From contig JBFLZB010000031.1 in assembly GCA_040756475.1 (NCBI GenBank), forward strand, positions 1-32,786: a stretch of 32,786 bases of DNA. The letters run 5' to 3'. The translations under genes were made by a program, and so were the position numbers. The DNA comes from Thermodesulfobacteriota bacterium (GTDB taxonomy: Bacteria; Desulfobacterota; Deferrisomatia; Deferrisomatales; JACRMM01). Shown here one piece after another: positions 1-7,556 of the stretch. The notes under the pieces are model-generated. The model was not told the origin of the DNA, searched no databases, and was given only the letters and a program-made list of their open reading frames with translations. The first letter of the stretch is position 1; the number at the start of each line of letters is the position of its first letter.

Positions 1-786
1 CTGCGGGAGGGCGGGCAGACTCGCGACGTGCCGGTCCGGGCCGTCTCCGACCCGGCGGCCGCCGGGCCCGCGGACCTCGTGCTCGTGATGGTGAAGGCCC
101 CCCACACGGCCTCGGCGGCGGGCTCCCTGGGTCCGCTCCTGGGGCCCCGCACCGCGGTCCTCACCCTCCAGAACGGCCTGGGGGCCGCGGACGTGCTCGC
201 CCGGGCCCTGGGGGCGGAGCGCCTCCTGGTGGGGGTCACCGCCCAGGGGGCGACGCTCCTCTCCCCCGGCGAGGTCCGCCACGGGGGCACCGGCGAGACG
301 CTGCTCGGACCCTTCGGCCCTCAAAGCCCCGACCCGGAGCCCTTCGCCGCGGCCCTCTCCGGCGCCGGGCTTCCTGCCCGGGCCGTGGCCGACCCCTGGC
401 CCGCCGTGTGGCGCAAGCTCGCGGTGAACTGCGGCATCAACGCGGTGGCCGCCCTCACGGGGCACCGCAACGGCCGGATCCCCGAGATCCCGGAGGCCGC
501 CGCAGTGCTCTCCGACGCGGTGCGCGAGGCGGCGGCCGTGGCCCGCGCCGCCGGGGTCAACCTAGGGGACCCCACGGCCCTGGTCGAGGCGGTCCTCGCC
601 GTAGCCCGGGCCACCGGCGCCAACCGCGCCAGCATGGGCCAGGACGTGGACGCCCGGCGCCCCACCGAGATCGACTTCATCAACGGCGCCGTGGTCCGGG
701 AGGGAGAGCGCCGCGCCGTCCCCACCCCCGTCAACCGCACTCTGACCCGGCTCGTGAAAGCCCTGGAAGCGGGGTTTCGGGGTTAG
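1..786 (+). CDS. panE: 2-dehydropantoate 2-reductase (ketopantoate reductase), 5' truncated by window edge
   Basis: This is the C-terminal part of a ketopantoate reductase, which reduces 2-dehydropantoate to pantoate with NADPH in pantothenate and CoA synthesis in the cytoplasm. The frame is open from the first base, so the start codon and the N-terminal GxGxxG Rossmann motif lie upstream. About 45 residues are missing compared with a family length near 300. Visible family signatures are the LTLQNGLG loop after the nucleotide fold, the WRKLAVNCGINAVAALTG helix carrying the catalytic lysine, and the substrate-binding EIDFINGAVV stretch near the C-terminus. The gene ends in TAG and is followed by a strong GC hairpin. 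The downstream minus-strand maturase frame overlaps its last 56 bases in antisense. Broader 2-hydroxyacid or opine-type members share this fold, so the exact substrate is likely rather than proven. Confidence 0.88.
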   Translation: MREGGQTRDVPVRAVSDPAAAGPADLVLVMVKAPHTASAAGSLGPLLGPRTAVLTLQNGLGAADVLARALGAERLLVGVTAQGATLLSPGEVRHGGTGETLLGPFGPQSPDPEPFAAALSGAGLPARAVADPWPAVWRKLAVNCGINAVAALTGHRNGRIPEIPEAAAVLSDAVREAAAVARAAGVNLGDPTALVEAVLAVARATGANRASMGQDVDARRPTEIDFINGAVVREGERRAVPTPVNRTLTRLVKALEAGFRG

Positions 787-1621
787 TGTCGGGTTGAAGG
801 CCCCCTGACATCAACCCTCTCCCCCGCTCGGGGGAGAGGGGGTGCGGATCGGAGCCCCGCGGCTCCCACGGTGCTTCCCCCCTCCTGATTTGCGCGTAGT
901 TGCCCCCGATCCCGAGGGGCACCGCACCGGCTACTTCCTTGAGGTTGCGCAGGATCGCCCCAAAGCTCCCCCTTCCGGACCGCAGGGGGCGGCTTCGGTC
1001 GTGGACAGGGGGCGGGCCGTCGAGGGTGACCTTTGCCGAGGCGAGGCCCAGGGGCCGGAGCTCCTCCACCACCTGTCGGGTAAGGAGCGAGCCGTTGGTC
1101 ACGAGGGTGAAGCGGAACCGGGCTCCCCGGGCAGCGGCGCCCGCCTGGAGCGCCCGGGTGATGCGGCGGAGCAGGGGCAGGTAGAGGAGCGGCTCTCCGC
1201 CGTAGAAGTCCACCGTGAGGAGCTTCTTGCCGGGGCGGAGCCGCCCGAGGAGGAAGTCGCACAGCCGTTCGGCGGTGGCCTCTTCCATGGCTCCGGCCCG
1301 GCCCAGGGGCTTCTCGTAGCAGTAGGGACAGGCGAAGTTGCAGGCGAGGCCGAGGAAGACCGCAGCGGTCACCCCGGGATCGGCCAGGTTCACGGCTTCC
1401 AGGTAGCCGAGCACCCGGCGGCGCTCTGCTTCGGCGTCGGCCACGAGGATGCCGGCCCGCGCCAGGGGCTCAGCCGCCGCTTCCGGAACCTCTCCGCCCC
1501 GGAGACGCCGCCACAGGTCCTGCGACACCCGCACCGGCGCTCCCTTGCGCGTGGCGAAGAGGAGGCAGCGATCCGGTCGGCCCGGATCCGGAAGCGGCAC
1601 CACGTAAGGGGATAGGACCAC
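731..1621 (-). CDS. Radical SAM peptide maturase (geopeptide type), C-terminally truncated
   Basis: Radical SAM enzyme probably acting on the small peptide encoded just upstream. The 4Fe-4S motif CNFACPYC has cysteines at residues 94, 98 and 101, and the SAM-binding GGE motif is at 141-143. The N-terminus (PYVVPLP, LFATRKGAPVRVS) looks like the wing domain of peptide-modifying SPASM enzymes, and I recall this pattern from geopeptide maturases of Geobacter. Such enzymes normally run to about 400-450 residues with a cysteine-rich SPASM end. Here family-like sequence stops near residue 243 (LGIGGNY, about base 893). The remaining 53 residues are Pro/Arg/Gly-rich, pass through the intergenic hairpin and end antisense to the neighbouring gene. 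The GTG start at 1621 has an in-frame TAG four codons upstream and no clear ribosome site. It is probably a pseudogene or, less likely, a core-only enzyme. Confidence 0.75.
   Translation of the reverse strand: MVLSPYVVPLPDPGRPDRCLLFATRKGAPVRVSQDLWRRLRGGEVPEAAAEPLARAGILVADAEAERRRVLGYLEAVNLADPGVTAAVFLGLACNFACPYCYEKPLGRAGAMEEATAERLCDFLLGRLRPGKKLLTVDFYGGEPLLYLPLLRRITRALQAGAAARGARFRFTLVTNGSLLTRQVVEELRPLGLASAKVTLDGPPPVHDRSRPLRSGRGSFGAILRNLKEVAGAVPLGIGGNYAQIRRGEAPWEPRGSDPHPLSPERGRGLMSGGLQPDTNPETPLPGLSRAGSECG
815..840. terminator. 11-bp perfect GC hairpin between convergent genes
   Basis: CCCTCTCCCCC (815-825) pairs perfectly with GGGGGAGAGGG (830-840) around a 4-base loop. It lies 29 bases after the ketopantoate reductase stop and could end transcription from that side. 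There is no T-run on either strand, so it may act as a hairpin barrier rather than a classical intrinsic terminator. The truncated minus-strand maturase frame reads straight through it, which supports the view that the frame here is not original coding sequence. Confidence 0.55.
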
Positions 1622-1677
1622 CGCCGAGCGCTAGCTCGATACGGAATGACGCACGGCCCGATGTGCCTGCGCTTCCG

Positions 1678-1794
1678 TCACGTTTCCGGCCCGGTCTTGA
1701 ACGCCGAGGGACCGGTCGAACAGCAGGCAGCCGCCTGGGCTACCTCCTCCACCTCCAGCCCTTCCTCCAGAATTTCGACCACGTCCTCTCCCAT
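1678..1794 (-). CDS. Small Cys-Cys peptide, putative RiPP precursor (geopeptide-like)
   Basis: A 38-residue peptide encoded immediately upstream of the radical SAM gene on the same strand. The ATG at 1794 is chosen because AGGAGG sits 6 bases before it; an upstream in-frame ATG at 1824 has GGAGG only 2 bases away. The first 26 residues are acidic (DVVEILEEGLEVEEVAQA), as in many leader peptides recognised by modifying enzymes. The last part (AAACCSTGPSAFKTGPET) holds the only two cysteines, adjacent to each other, and is the likely core. This layout is typical of ribosomally made, radical-SAM-modified peptides. What the peptide does is unknown. Its partner enzyme appears truncated, so it may no longer be matured from this locus. 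Confidence 0.7.
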   Translation of the reverse strand: MGEDVVEILEEGLEVEEVAQAAACCSTGPSAFKTGPET

Positions 1795-1925
1795 GTCGTT
1801 CCTCCTTCTGGCAAGGGTCGCCATCACCTCCGAATGTGAGGTGGATCGGCAGGTGCTCTGGAAAACCGGAGAGAGACTGGAACCTCCCCACGAGATTGCC
1901 GCCTGCTGCGCTGATCGCTCTCGTG

Positions 1926-3845
1926 TCAGAAACGCACGCGGGCCCCGGCTTCGACCCACCGGCCGGTGGTCTCCCGATCGGTGTCGGTCTCCTGATCCCC
2001 GTCGAAGAGGTTGTGCACGGTGAGGAAGAGGTCGGTCTCGATGCGCGAAAGGAAGACGAACGTCTTGGAGGCGTTTAGGTCCCAGAGGAAGTCATTGTGC
2101 CTTCCTTCCTCGAAACCCGGCCCAAGGTCCCACCACACGTAGTGGCCGAACAACTGGGCCCTCCAGGATGCCGCCCGGTAGTGGAGCCCCAGGTTGACCT
2201 GGTGCTGGTCCTGCTCTCCCCCCACCCCCGACTTCTCGATGCGCACGAACGCAAATCCGGCCTGGCTGGACAAGCCGCGCCAGGCGGCGGTCTCCGCTTC
2301 GGCCTCGAAGCCGGTGCGCCAGACCCGGCCTCGATTCACGAAGATGAGGTTCCCGGGGGTAATGGGGGACTCATCGAGCTCCATGGAATCCTTCGCTTCG
2401 TGCCGAAAGACCGTGGCCTTCAACCAGGCGAAGCCGGACATCGCGGTCTCGGCGCCGGCCTGATAGGACCAGATCTGTTCGGGATCCAGGTCGGGATTGG
2501 GGTCGAGAGCCAGGCCTCCACCGGACAGGGCGGCCAAGGGGGGGCTCGCAAAGCCGCGAGCGACGGAGGCCCGAACCACCGTGCCGGGGGCCGCCCGCCA
2601 GGCAGCGCCCAGGCTGGGGCTGGTGAACGAACCGGACCGGGTGCTGTCGTCGAAGCGGACGCCCGGGGTGACCGCCACCGGCCCGAGGCGAATCGTGTCG
2701 TTGAAGTACACCCCCCAGAGGTCGATGGTGGGGTCTACCCGAAAGCCGCCGCCGTCCAGGAACTCGCCAAAGCGGTCGCTCACCGTGAGCTCGCCTCGGC
2801 GGTAGTCCGCCCCCAGCACCAGCGCATGGCGGCCCACCGCCCAGGCCAGCCGCCCCTGGACTCCATACTGGGTCTCGTCATTGACCCTTTCCAGGAGGAA
2901 CTCGCCTTCGGGCGCCCACGTGCCGTCACCCCAGGCCAGCTGGCCCTGACGGTAATCGCGGCGAAAAGCAGAAACGTGCAGGCTGGCGTCGTTGGCAAGC
3001 TGAGCATCGGCAGCGACCCTCCCAAAGGCGGAACGAAACTCGTCCCGAGCGAGGACACCGTTGCTTTCGAGCCGCCCCAGATCCACCTCGGGTTCCGTGT
3101 AGGCGCCGCTCACGGTCAGGTGCGCCCGGGGCCCAAGCTGAGCCTGGACCTTACCAAACCCGTTTCGGGACTCGAAGCCCCCCGTCTTGGGCCAATCCGC
3201 CCGCTGCCGTTGACCCTGGAAGTAGTACCCCGTGGGGCCGAGCCCCCCGGCCACCTCCGCCCGGCCGTCGAAGGCGTCGCGCTCTCCGTAGGACGCCGCG
3301 ACTTCCCCCGAGGGCACGGCCGAGCCTCCCGCTCTCTTGGTGAACACATTGATGACCCCGCCCAGCGACGAGCCCCAGGAGGAGGATGCAGGACCCTTGA
3401 TGATCTCGATCCGCTCGATGATGCCGACGGGGATCGCCTCGACGGCCGATCCGCCATTGAGGGCGTTCCAGGGGACGCCGTCCACGACCACGGTCACATG
3501 GCGCTCGTCCAGGAGAGGTGGGCGGCTGCCCCCCGACCCCTGGATGTGGGGCAGCACGATGGTTCCGAAGTGAACACCGAAGGGCTGCACGAACACCCCC
3601 GTAACCCGGTTTAGCACCTCCGCCAGGGTGTGGGCGTTCATGTCGCGGATCTCGGCGGCGGTGACCACCGCCACGTTCTCGGCCACCTGGGAGAGGGGCT
3701 TGGGGCTGCGGGTGGCCGACTCCACGAGCTCGTCGCCGGAGAAGTAGAGGTGCTCGAAGGGGTCGCCGGGCGCGGCGAAAGCAGGCGCCGGGAGGCACAG
3801 GAGGGCGAAGAGACAGGCGGCGCGCAGGGAGCGCAAAGGCGTCAC
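1926..3845 (-). CDS. TonB-dependent outer membrane receptor
   Basis: A 639-residue outer membrane beta-barrel receptor of the BtuB/FepA class, powered by TonB-ExbBD. Residues 1-24 form a signal peptide ending AFA. A TonB-box and plug domain follow (about residues 40-170), with the plug hallmarks AEVLNRVTGVFVQPFG, VVVDGVP and IERIEIIKGPASSSWG. The rest shows alternating barrel strands and the chain ends in phenylalanine, as expected for barrel insertion. The GTG start at 3845 follows AGGAGG with 5 bases spacing. The ligand cannot be read from sequence: no transporter, siderophore or cobalamin gene is adjacent. The only close same-strand gene downstream is the small peptide gene (131 bases away), so a link between receptor and peptide is possible but speculative. 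Confidence 0.93.
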   Translation of the reverse strand: MTPLRSLRAACLFALLCLPAPAFAAPGDPFEHLYFSGDELVESATRSPKPLSQVAENVAVVTAAEIRDMNAHTLAEVLNRVTGVFVQPFGVHFGTIVLPHIQGSGGSRPPLLDERHVTVVVDGVPWNALNGGSAVEAIPVGIIERIEIIKGPASSSWGSSLGGVINVFTKRAGGSAVPSGEVAASYGERDAFDGRAEVAGGLGPTGYYFQGQRQRADWPKTGGFESRNGFGKVQAQLGPRAHLTVSGAYTEPEVDLGRLESNGVLARDEFRSAFGRVAADAQLANDASLHVSAFRRDYRQGQLAWGDGTWAPEGEFLLERVNDETQYGVQGRLAWAVGRHALVLGADYRRGELTVSDRFGEFLDGGGFRVDPTIDLWGVYFNDTIRLGPVAVTPGVRFDDSTRSGSFTSPSLGAAWRAAPGTVVRASVARGFASPPLAALSGGGLALDPNPDLDPEQIWSYQAGAETAMSGFAWLKATVFRHEAKDSMELDESPITPGNLIFVNRGRVWRTGFEAEAETAAWRGLSSQAGFAFVRIEKSGVGGEQDQHQVNLGLHYRAASWRAQLFGHYVWWDLGPGFEEGRHNDFLWDLNASKTFVFLSRIETDLFLTVHNLFDGDQETDTDRETTGRWVEAGARVRF

Positions 3846-4016
3846 GGGGTCCTCCTGGCAAGGAAGGGAACGTTCCGTCGGGGGCAGTTCCCCGGCAACA
3901 CGGGCGGGAAACTTAACAGACTTCCGGGGCCGGAATCAATCCAAACCGAGAGATGCAATAGGCGGCTCGTCTGCCGCGGTACCCCCAGGGCAGGCGTGGG
4001 GCACGTGGACACGCGG

Positions 4017-4079
4017 TCCAAATCGAAATCGATATCGAAATCGACGTCGAGTCCGATCGCGATTTCGATGTCGATTTGG
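4017..4079. repeat. Hexamer-rich imperfect inverted repeat (tcgaaa/tcgata units)
   Basis: About 63 bases built from six-base TCGATN/TCGAAA-like units. The tract begins CCAAATCG and ends CGATTTGG, so it is also an imperfect inverted repeat that could fold as a hairpin. It is much less GC-rich than its surroundings. It lies in the 296-base gap between the response regulator stop and the TonB receptor start. A related tract lies at 7426-7503, on the other side of the same three-gene signalling operon. Apart from this tract I see no gene in the gap. Confidence 0.8.
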
Positions 4080-4141
4080 AAGGGAAGCCGCAACGGGGAG
4101 CCGTTCGTCACTTGCCTGTGGCCCGGGGTTCGCGAGGGTAC

Positions 4142-4696
4142 CTACAGCTTCCGTGCGCACTCGGCGCAGCAGCCGTGGGAGACCTGGACCCCCGCCTTGC
4201 GCACCAGGTACTCCTCCAGGGGCATCCAGGGGCCGGAGCCGGGTTCGACGCCGGCGTCGTCGCGGATGCGGCGGCAGCCGGCGCACACCGGGAGGATGTC
4301 TTCGTAGAGCTTGAGCTTGCGGCGCAGGTCGCGCTTCTCGGCGCAGCGGGCCACCCGCAGGAGGAGCTCGTCGTAGTCGAAGGGCTTGGCCAGGTAGTCC
4401 TCGGCCCCCAGCCGCAGGGCGTCGATGGCCGAGTCCACGTCGCAGTACCCCGAGACGATGACCACGCAGGCGTCGGGGTCGCGCTCCTTGGCCTCCCGGA
4501 GCACCGCGACGCCCCCCACCTCCTCCATCACGAGGTCCGTGACCACCACGTCGAAGCGCTCCCTCCGAAGCCTCTCCACGGCCTCGGCCCCGCTCTCCAG
4601 GGCCGTCACCTCGTACCCCGCGGCGGCGAGCACCCGGGCCAGCGTGCGCAGGGCCAGGGGCTCGTCGTCCACCAGGAGGATCTTCTTTCGCGTCAC
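4142..4696 (-). CDS. Response regulator with C-terminal Cys4 (zinc-ribbon-like) domain
   Basis: A 184-residue response regulator, last gene of a signalling operon. The receiver domain (about 1-122) has the acidic pair D10/D11, phosphoacceptor D54 in VVVTDLVM, S82 in VIVSGY and K104 in LAKPF. There is no DNA-binding or enzyme output domain. Instead residues 134-184 carry CxxC at 138/141 and CxxC at 177/180, with the motifs LPVCAGCRRIRDD and SHGCCAEC. This is a short cysteine domain known at the ends of many receiver and PAS proteins, where it may bind a metal; its role is not established. The GTG start at 4696 overlaps the kinase stop by 4 bases (GTGA), so the two are translationally coupled. 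It probably receives phosphate from the kinase and acts through protein contacts. Confidence 0.92.
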   Translation of the reverse strand: MTRKKILLVDDEPLALRTLARVLAAAGYEVTALESGAEAVERLRRERFDVVVTDLVMEEVGGVAVLREAKERDPDACVVIVSGYCDVDSAIDALRLGAEDYLAKPFDYDELLLRVARCAEKRDLRRKLKLYEDILPVCAGCRRIRDDAGVEPGSGPWMPLEEYLVRKAGVQVSHGCCAECARKL

Positions 4697-6291
4697 GGCT
4701 GGCTCGCTCCCTCGATGGGCAGGGTGACGGTGAAGGCCGCGCCCCTGCCGGGCTCGCTTGCGACCTCGATCCGGCCCCCGTGGCGCCGGACGATGCCGTA
4801 GGAGACCGAGAGGCCCAGGCCGGTGCCCTTGACCGCCGGCTTGGTGGTGAAGAAGGGGTCGAAGATCCGCTCCCGGTGCTCCGGAAGGATGCCCCGGCCT
4901 GTGTCCTCCACCCGCAGCGCCACCTCGGCGCCCCGCCGCTCGGCCCGGACGCGGACGGTCCCCCCCTCGTCCCCCACGGCGTCCCCCGCGTTGGTGAGCA
5001 GGTTCAAGACCACCTGCTTGAGCTGATCTTCTACCCCACGCACGGGGGGTACGTCATGGGCGAAATCGACCTCCACCGCGATCTTCTTCCGGCCGAACTC
5101 CTTGGCGCACAGCAGCACCATGGCATCCACGGCGCGCCGCAGGTCCACGGGCTCGGCGCGCCCGGAGGAGGGCCGGCTGAAGCTCTGGAGGTCGCGCACC
5201 AGCCGGCGCAGGCGGTCGCATTCCGCCACGGCCATCTCGGCGAGCTCCCGGTCCTCGGTGCCCAGGGCGGGGGAGGCCAGAAGCCCCCGGAGCACGTTTC
5301 GGATGCCGAAGACCGGGTTGTTGAACTCGTGGGCCACCGAGGCAGCCAGGCGGCCTGTGGCGCTGAGCTTTTCAGCATGGACAAGCTGGCGGTAGGTCTC
5401 TTCGAGCTGGGCCGTGCGCTCGGCCACCCGCTCCTCCAGGCGGTCCCGGGCCTCCCGGAGCTCGGCGGTGCGGGCCTCGACCCGCTGCTCCAGGTCCTGG
5501 CGCAGGGACTGAAGGTCCCCGAAGGCCCGGTCGAGGGACTCCACCAAGCCCGAGTAGGCGCCCCGGAGCAGGCTCACGTCGTCTCGGGGCTCGCTCACCG
5601 GAACCCCCCGGGCCCGCACGGTCTCGGTGAGCTCCCGCAGGGGCCGGGTGGCCGCCCGGATGAGCCGGTGGGCCACCGCCGCCCCCAGGAGGAGGAAGAC
5701 GATCCCCGCCAGGGCGGTTCGCACCAGGATCTGGTGCATACCCTCGCGCACCGGCGCCTTGGAGAAGCGCACGGCGGCGTACCCCACCACGGCCCCCGGG
5801 GGCTCGGGCTCCGGCGGGTAGTAGAGCGCGTCCTCGGACCCGGGGGGAACGGCCGTGAGCACCGGCGCCCAGAAGGTGAACGAATCCGGGCCCTCGAGGC
5901 GCCCGGGACGCTCCGGGGGATCCAGGACCGACGCGGGTTTCGGACCCAGGCCGCAGGCCGCCTCGGCTGCCTCGGCCCGGCCCACCCGGGCCAGGAGCCC
6001 CCCGCTCCGGTCCAGGGCGCAGGCCTCCAGCACGTAGTCGTGGAGCAGGGCCTCCGCCAGCTCCCGGCGCAGCCCGGCGCGGTCTTCCGCGAAGAGGGCC
6101 AGGCGAGCGCCCTGGGAAACGAGGGCCGCTACCACCTGGCCGGCGTCCTGCGCATGGTACAGAAGGAGACTGCGCTGGGCCTGCACCGCGAGGGCCCCCA
6201 GGCAGACCGTGAGGGCCGTCAGGAGCGCCGCGACGGACAGCGAGATGCGAAGCCCCAGATCGGGGCCGGCCCGGAGGCCCAGTGGTTTCAT
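4693..6291 (-). CDS. Membrane sensor histidine kinase
   Basis: A 532-residue sensor kinase. Two membrane helices (about 14-38 and 188-210) frame a periplasmic region of about 150 residues, followed by a HAMP-like linker and a long coiled coil (about 258-310). The HisKA domain has phosphoacceptor H321 in SVAHEFNNP. The ATPase domain shows the N box (NLLTNAGDA, N434), G1 (DTGRGI from 463) and G2 (GTGLGLS from 489). The EFNNP H-box and KPAVKGTGLGL loop are usual for kinases paired with regulators lacking DNA-binding domains. The ATG at 6291 lies 1 base after the stop of the binding-protein gene, and the kinase stop overlaps the regulator start. The arrangement suggests the periplasmic binding protein presents a ligand to this kinase. 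Confidence 0.95.
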   Translation of the reverse strand: MKPLGLRAGPDLGLRISLSVAALLTALTVCLGALAVQAQRSLLLYHAQDAGQVVAALVSQGARLALFAEDRAGLRRELAEALLHDYVLEACALDRSGGLLARVGRAEAAEAACGLGPKPASVLDPPERPGRLEGPDSFTFWAPVLTAVPPGSEDALYYPPEPEPPGAVVGYAAVRFSKAPVREGMHQILVRTALAGIVFLLLGAAVAHRLIRAATRPLRELTETVRARGVPVSEPRDDVSLLRGAYSGLVESLDRAFGDLQSLRQDLEQRVEARTAELREARDRLEERVAERTAQLEETYRQLVHAEKLSATGRLAASVAHEFNNPVFGIRNVLRGLLASPALGTEDRELAEMAVAECDRLRRLVRDLQSFSRPSSGRAEPVDLRRAVDAMVLLCAKEFGRKKIAVEVDFAHDVPPVRGVEDQLKQVVLNLLTNAGDAVGDEGGTVRVRAERRGAEVALRVEDTGRGILPEHRERIFDPFFTTKPAVKGTGLGLSVSYGIVRRHGGRIEVASEPGRGAAFTVTLPIEGASQP

Positions 6292-6292
6292 G

Positions 6293-7294
6293 CTACTCTA
6301 GCCACTCGAAGTGCAGGGAAGCCGGGCGGACCAGCTCGAGGCCGAGTTTGGCCGCCACGGCGCGGTTTGCGGTCACCGACAGAAGAACCGGCGCCTCGGG
6401 AACGGCCCTCCGGGGGGACTCCCCGGCCAGGAGGCGCCGGGCGAGCCGCGCGGCCTGGGCGGCCATGCCCCCGGGCTCGGCGGCAATGGTCAGGGTCGCC
6501 CCCCGCTCCGCGTAGGGCCGGGAGAAGGCCAGCACCGGGACGCGGTGACGCTGGGAAATCTGGACGAAGGAGGCCGTCCCATCGGGGGTAGCAACGGTGA
6601 GGTCGGGCAGGAGCCACAGCAGGTCCACCCGGCCGGCGAGCTCGCCCAGGCGGGAGGGCACCTCGCGGCTCTCCCCCACGGGGAGGGCCGTGAGCTCGAG
6701 CCCCGCCTCCCGGGCGGCCGCCCGAGCCTGGTCCACCAGAGCGCCGGTGCGTTGGGGATCGTAGACGAGGCCCACCCGGCGCAGGTTGGGGAGGATCGTG
6801 CGCAGGACCGCCAGGGTGGCGGCCGGGGCGACGTCGAGGTCGACGCCGGTCACGTCGGGCCGGGCCCGCACCTCGGGGGGCACCCCGGGAGCCAGAAGAT
6901 GGAGGAGCGGCGTGGGGGGGCGCTGGGGCAGTTCGGCGGCGGCCAGGAGCGCGCTGCGCCCGAGGGCCAGGACCAGCGCGGGCCGCCGGTCCCGAAGGGC
7001 ACGGGCCAGCCCCTGGGGGCCGGCTTCCGTGAGGACGAGCTCGGTGTAGGTGTGGGGCTCGATGGCCTTGGGCCCGGCGGCCGGCAGGCGCGAGAGCTGG
7101 GTGCGGAACTCCGCCAGGGCCTGCTCGTAGGGGGGCAGCCGGGCGCTGAGCACGGCGAGGATCTCGGCGGCCCGGGCGGGCACCGCCGACAGCGCGAGGA
7201 CCGCGAGGGCGCAGACCAGCAGGCGCAGCGCCCGAAGGGCGCTCGCCCCCGCGAGCCCGTGCCCCTGCCTCCCTGCGGTCTTGCGCTGCGCCAT
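6293..7294 (-). CDS. Periplasmic binding protein (ABC_sub_bind-like), probable sensor partner
   Basis: An exported protein of 333 residues with a signal peptide ending ARA (about residue 42). It resembles the uncharacterised ABC substrate-binding family (ABC_sub_bind): an N-terminal lobe (EILAVLSARLPPYEQAL), LVLALGRSAL, the NLRRVGLVYDP hinge at mid-protein, and a C-terminal VTANRAVAAKLGLEL helix that is common in this family. No permease or ATPase gene is nearby. It is the first gene of an operon with a histidine kinase and regulator, so it more likely senses a small molecule than serves uptake. I chose the ATG at 7294, which gives a normal signal peptide after a GGGGGA stretch. A GTG at 7324 would add ten Arg/Gly-rich residues. 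The ligand is unknown. Confidence 0.82.
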   Translation of the reverse strand: MAQRKTAGRQGHGLAGASALRALRLLVCALAVLALSAVPARAAEILAVLSARLPPYEQALAEFRTQLSRLPAAGPKAIEPHTYTELVLTEAGPQGLARALRDRRPALVLALGRSALLAAAELPQRPPTPLLHLLAPGVPPEVRARPDVTGVDLDVAPAATLAVLRTILPNLRRVGLVYDPQRTGALVDQARAAAREAGLELTALPVGESREVPSRLGELAGRVDLLWLLPDLTVATPDGTASFVQISQRHRVPVLAFSRPYAERGATLTIAAEPGGMAAQAARLARRLLAGESPRRAVPEAPVLLSVTANRAVAAKLGLELVRPASLHFEWLE

Positions 7295-7425
7295 CCGTCC
7301 CCCGCCGCCGTTTCTCCGCCTCACCCGGGCAATTCAGGTCCCCCGGAACCGCGAACCCTCTGGGCTTCCGGACTCGCGGCGCTCCTCCCAAACCCTCGAA
7401 GCGACGCTCCTCCTCCTGCCATTCC

Positions 7426-7503
7426 TCGATCGGGATCGGGATCGATTTCGATTTCGATAGCGATTTCGATTTCGATAGCGATCCCGATAGCGATAGCGAT
7501 TTT
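7426..7503. repeat. Hexamer tandem repeat tract (tcgatt/tcgata/gcgata units)
   Basis: About 13 consecutive six-base units, mostly TCGATT, TCGATA, GCGATT and GCGATA, occupy the middle of the 262-base gap between the aminotransferase stop and the binding-protein start. The composition is far less GC-rich than flanking genes. It resembles the tract at 4017-4079 in unit sequence but is organised as direct repeats. No gene or clear promoter was recognised in the rest of the gap. Confidence 0.85.
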
Positions 7504-7556
7504 CTTGGGGACTCTGGGCTGCCCTGGGGGGGGACCGCGGACCCGCCCTCCCCTCC

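Noticed and set aside
2097-3614. Long open frame on the plus strand opposite the TonB receptor
   Set aside because: It is antisense to a well-supported receptor gene, has no family motifs and reflects the GC-rich codon pattern. The same applies to long antisense frames at 4780-6591, 16312-18969 and 24729-26963.
3846-3945. Possible cobalamin riboswitch before the TonB receptor
   Set aside because: A GCCAGGAGGACC stretch and a CTGCCCCCGAC stretch recall parts of the B12 box, but order and the other conserved elements do not fit. The first is simply the ribosome-binding site region.
4017-4079. Hexamer tract as a small acidic repeat protein (Ile/Asp/Glu alternation)
   Set aside because: It is translatable in several frames only because the unit length is six. 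There is no start with a ribosome site and no conserved product.
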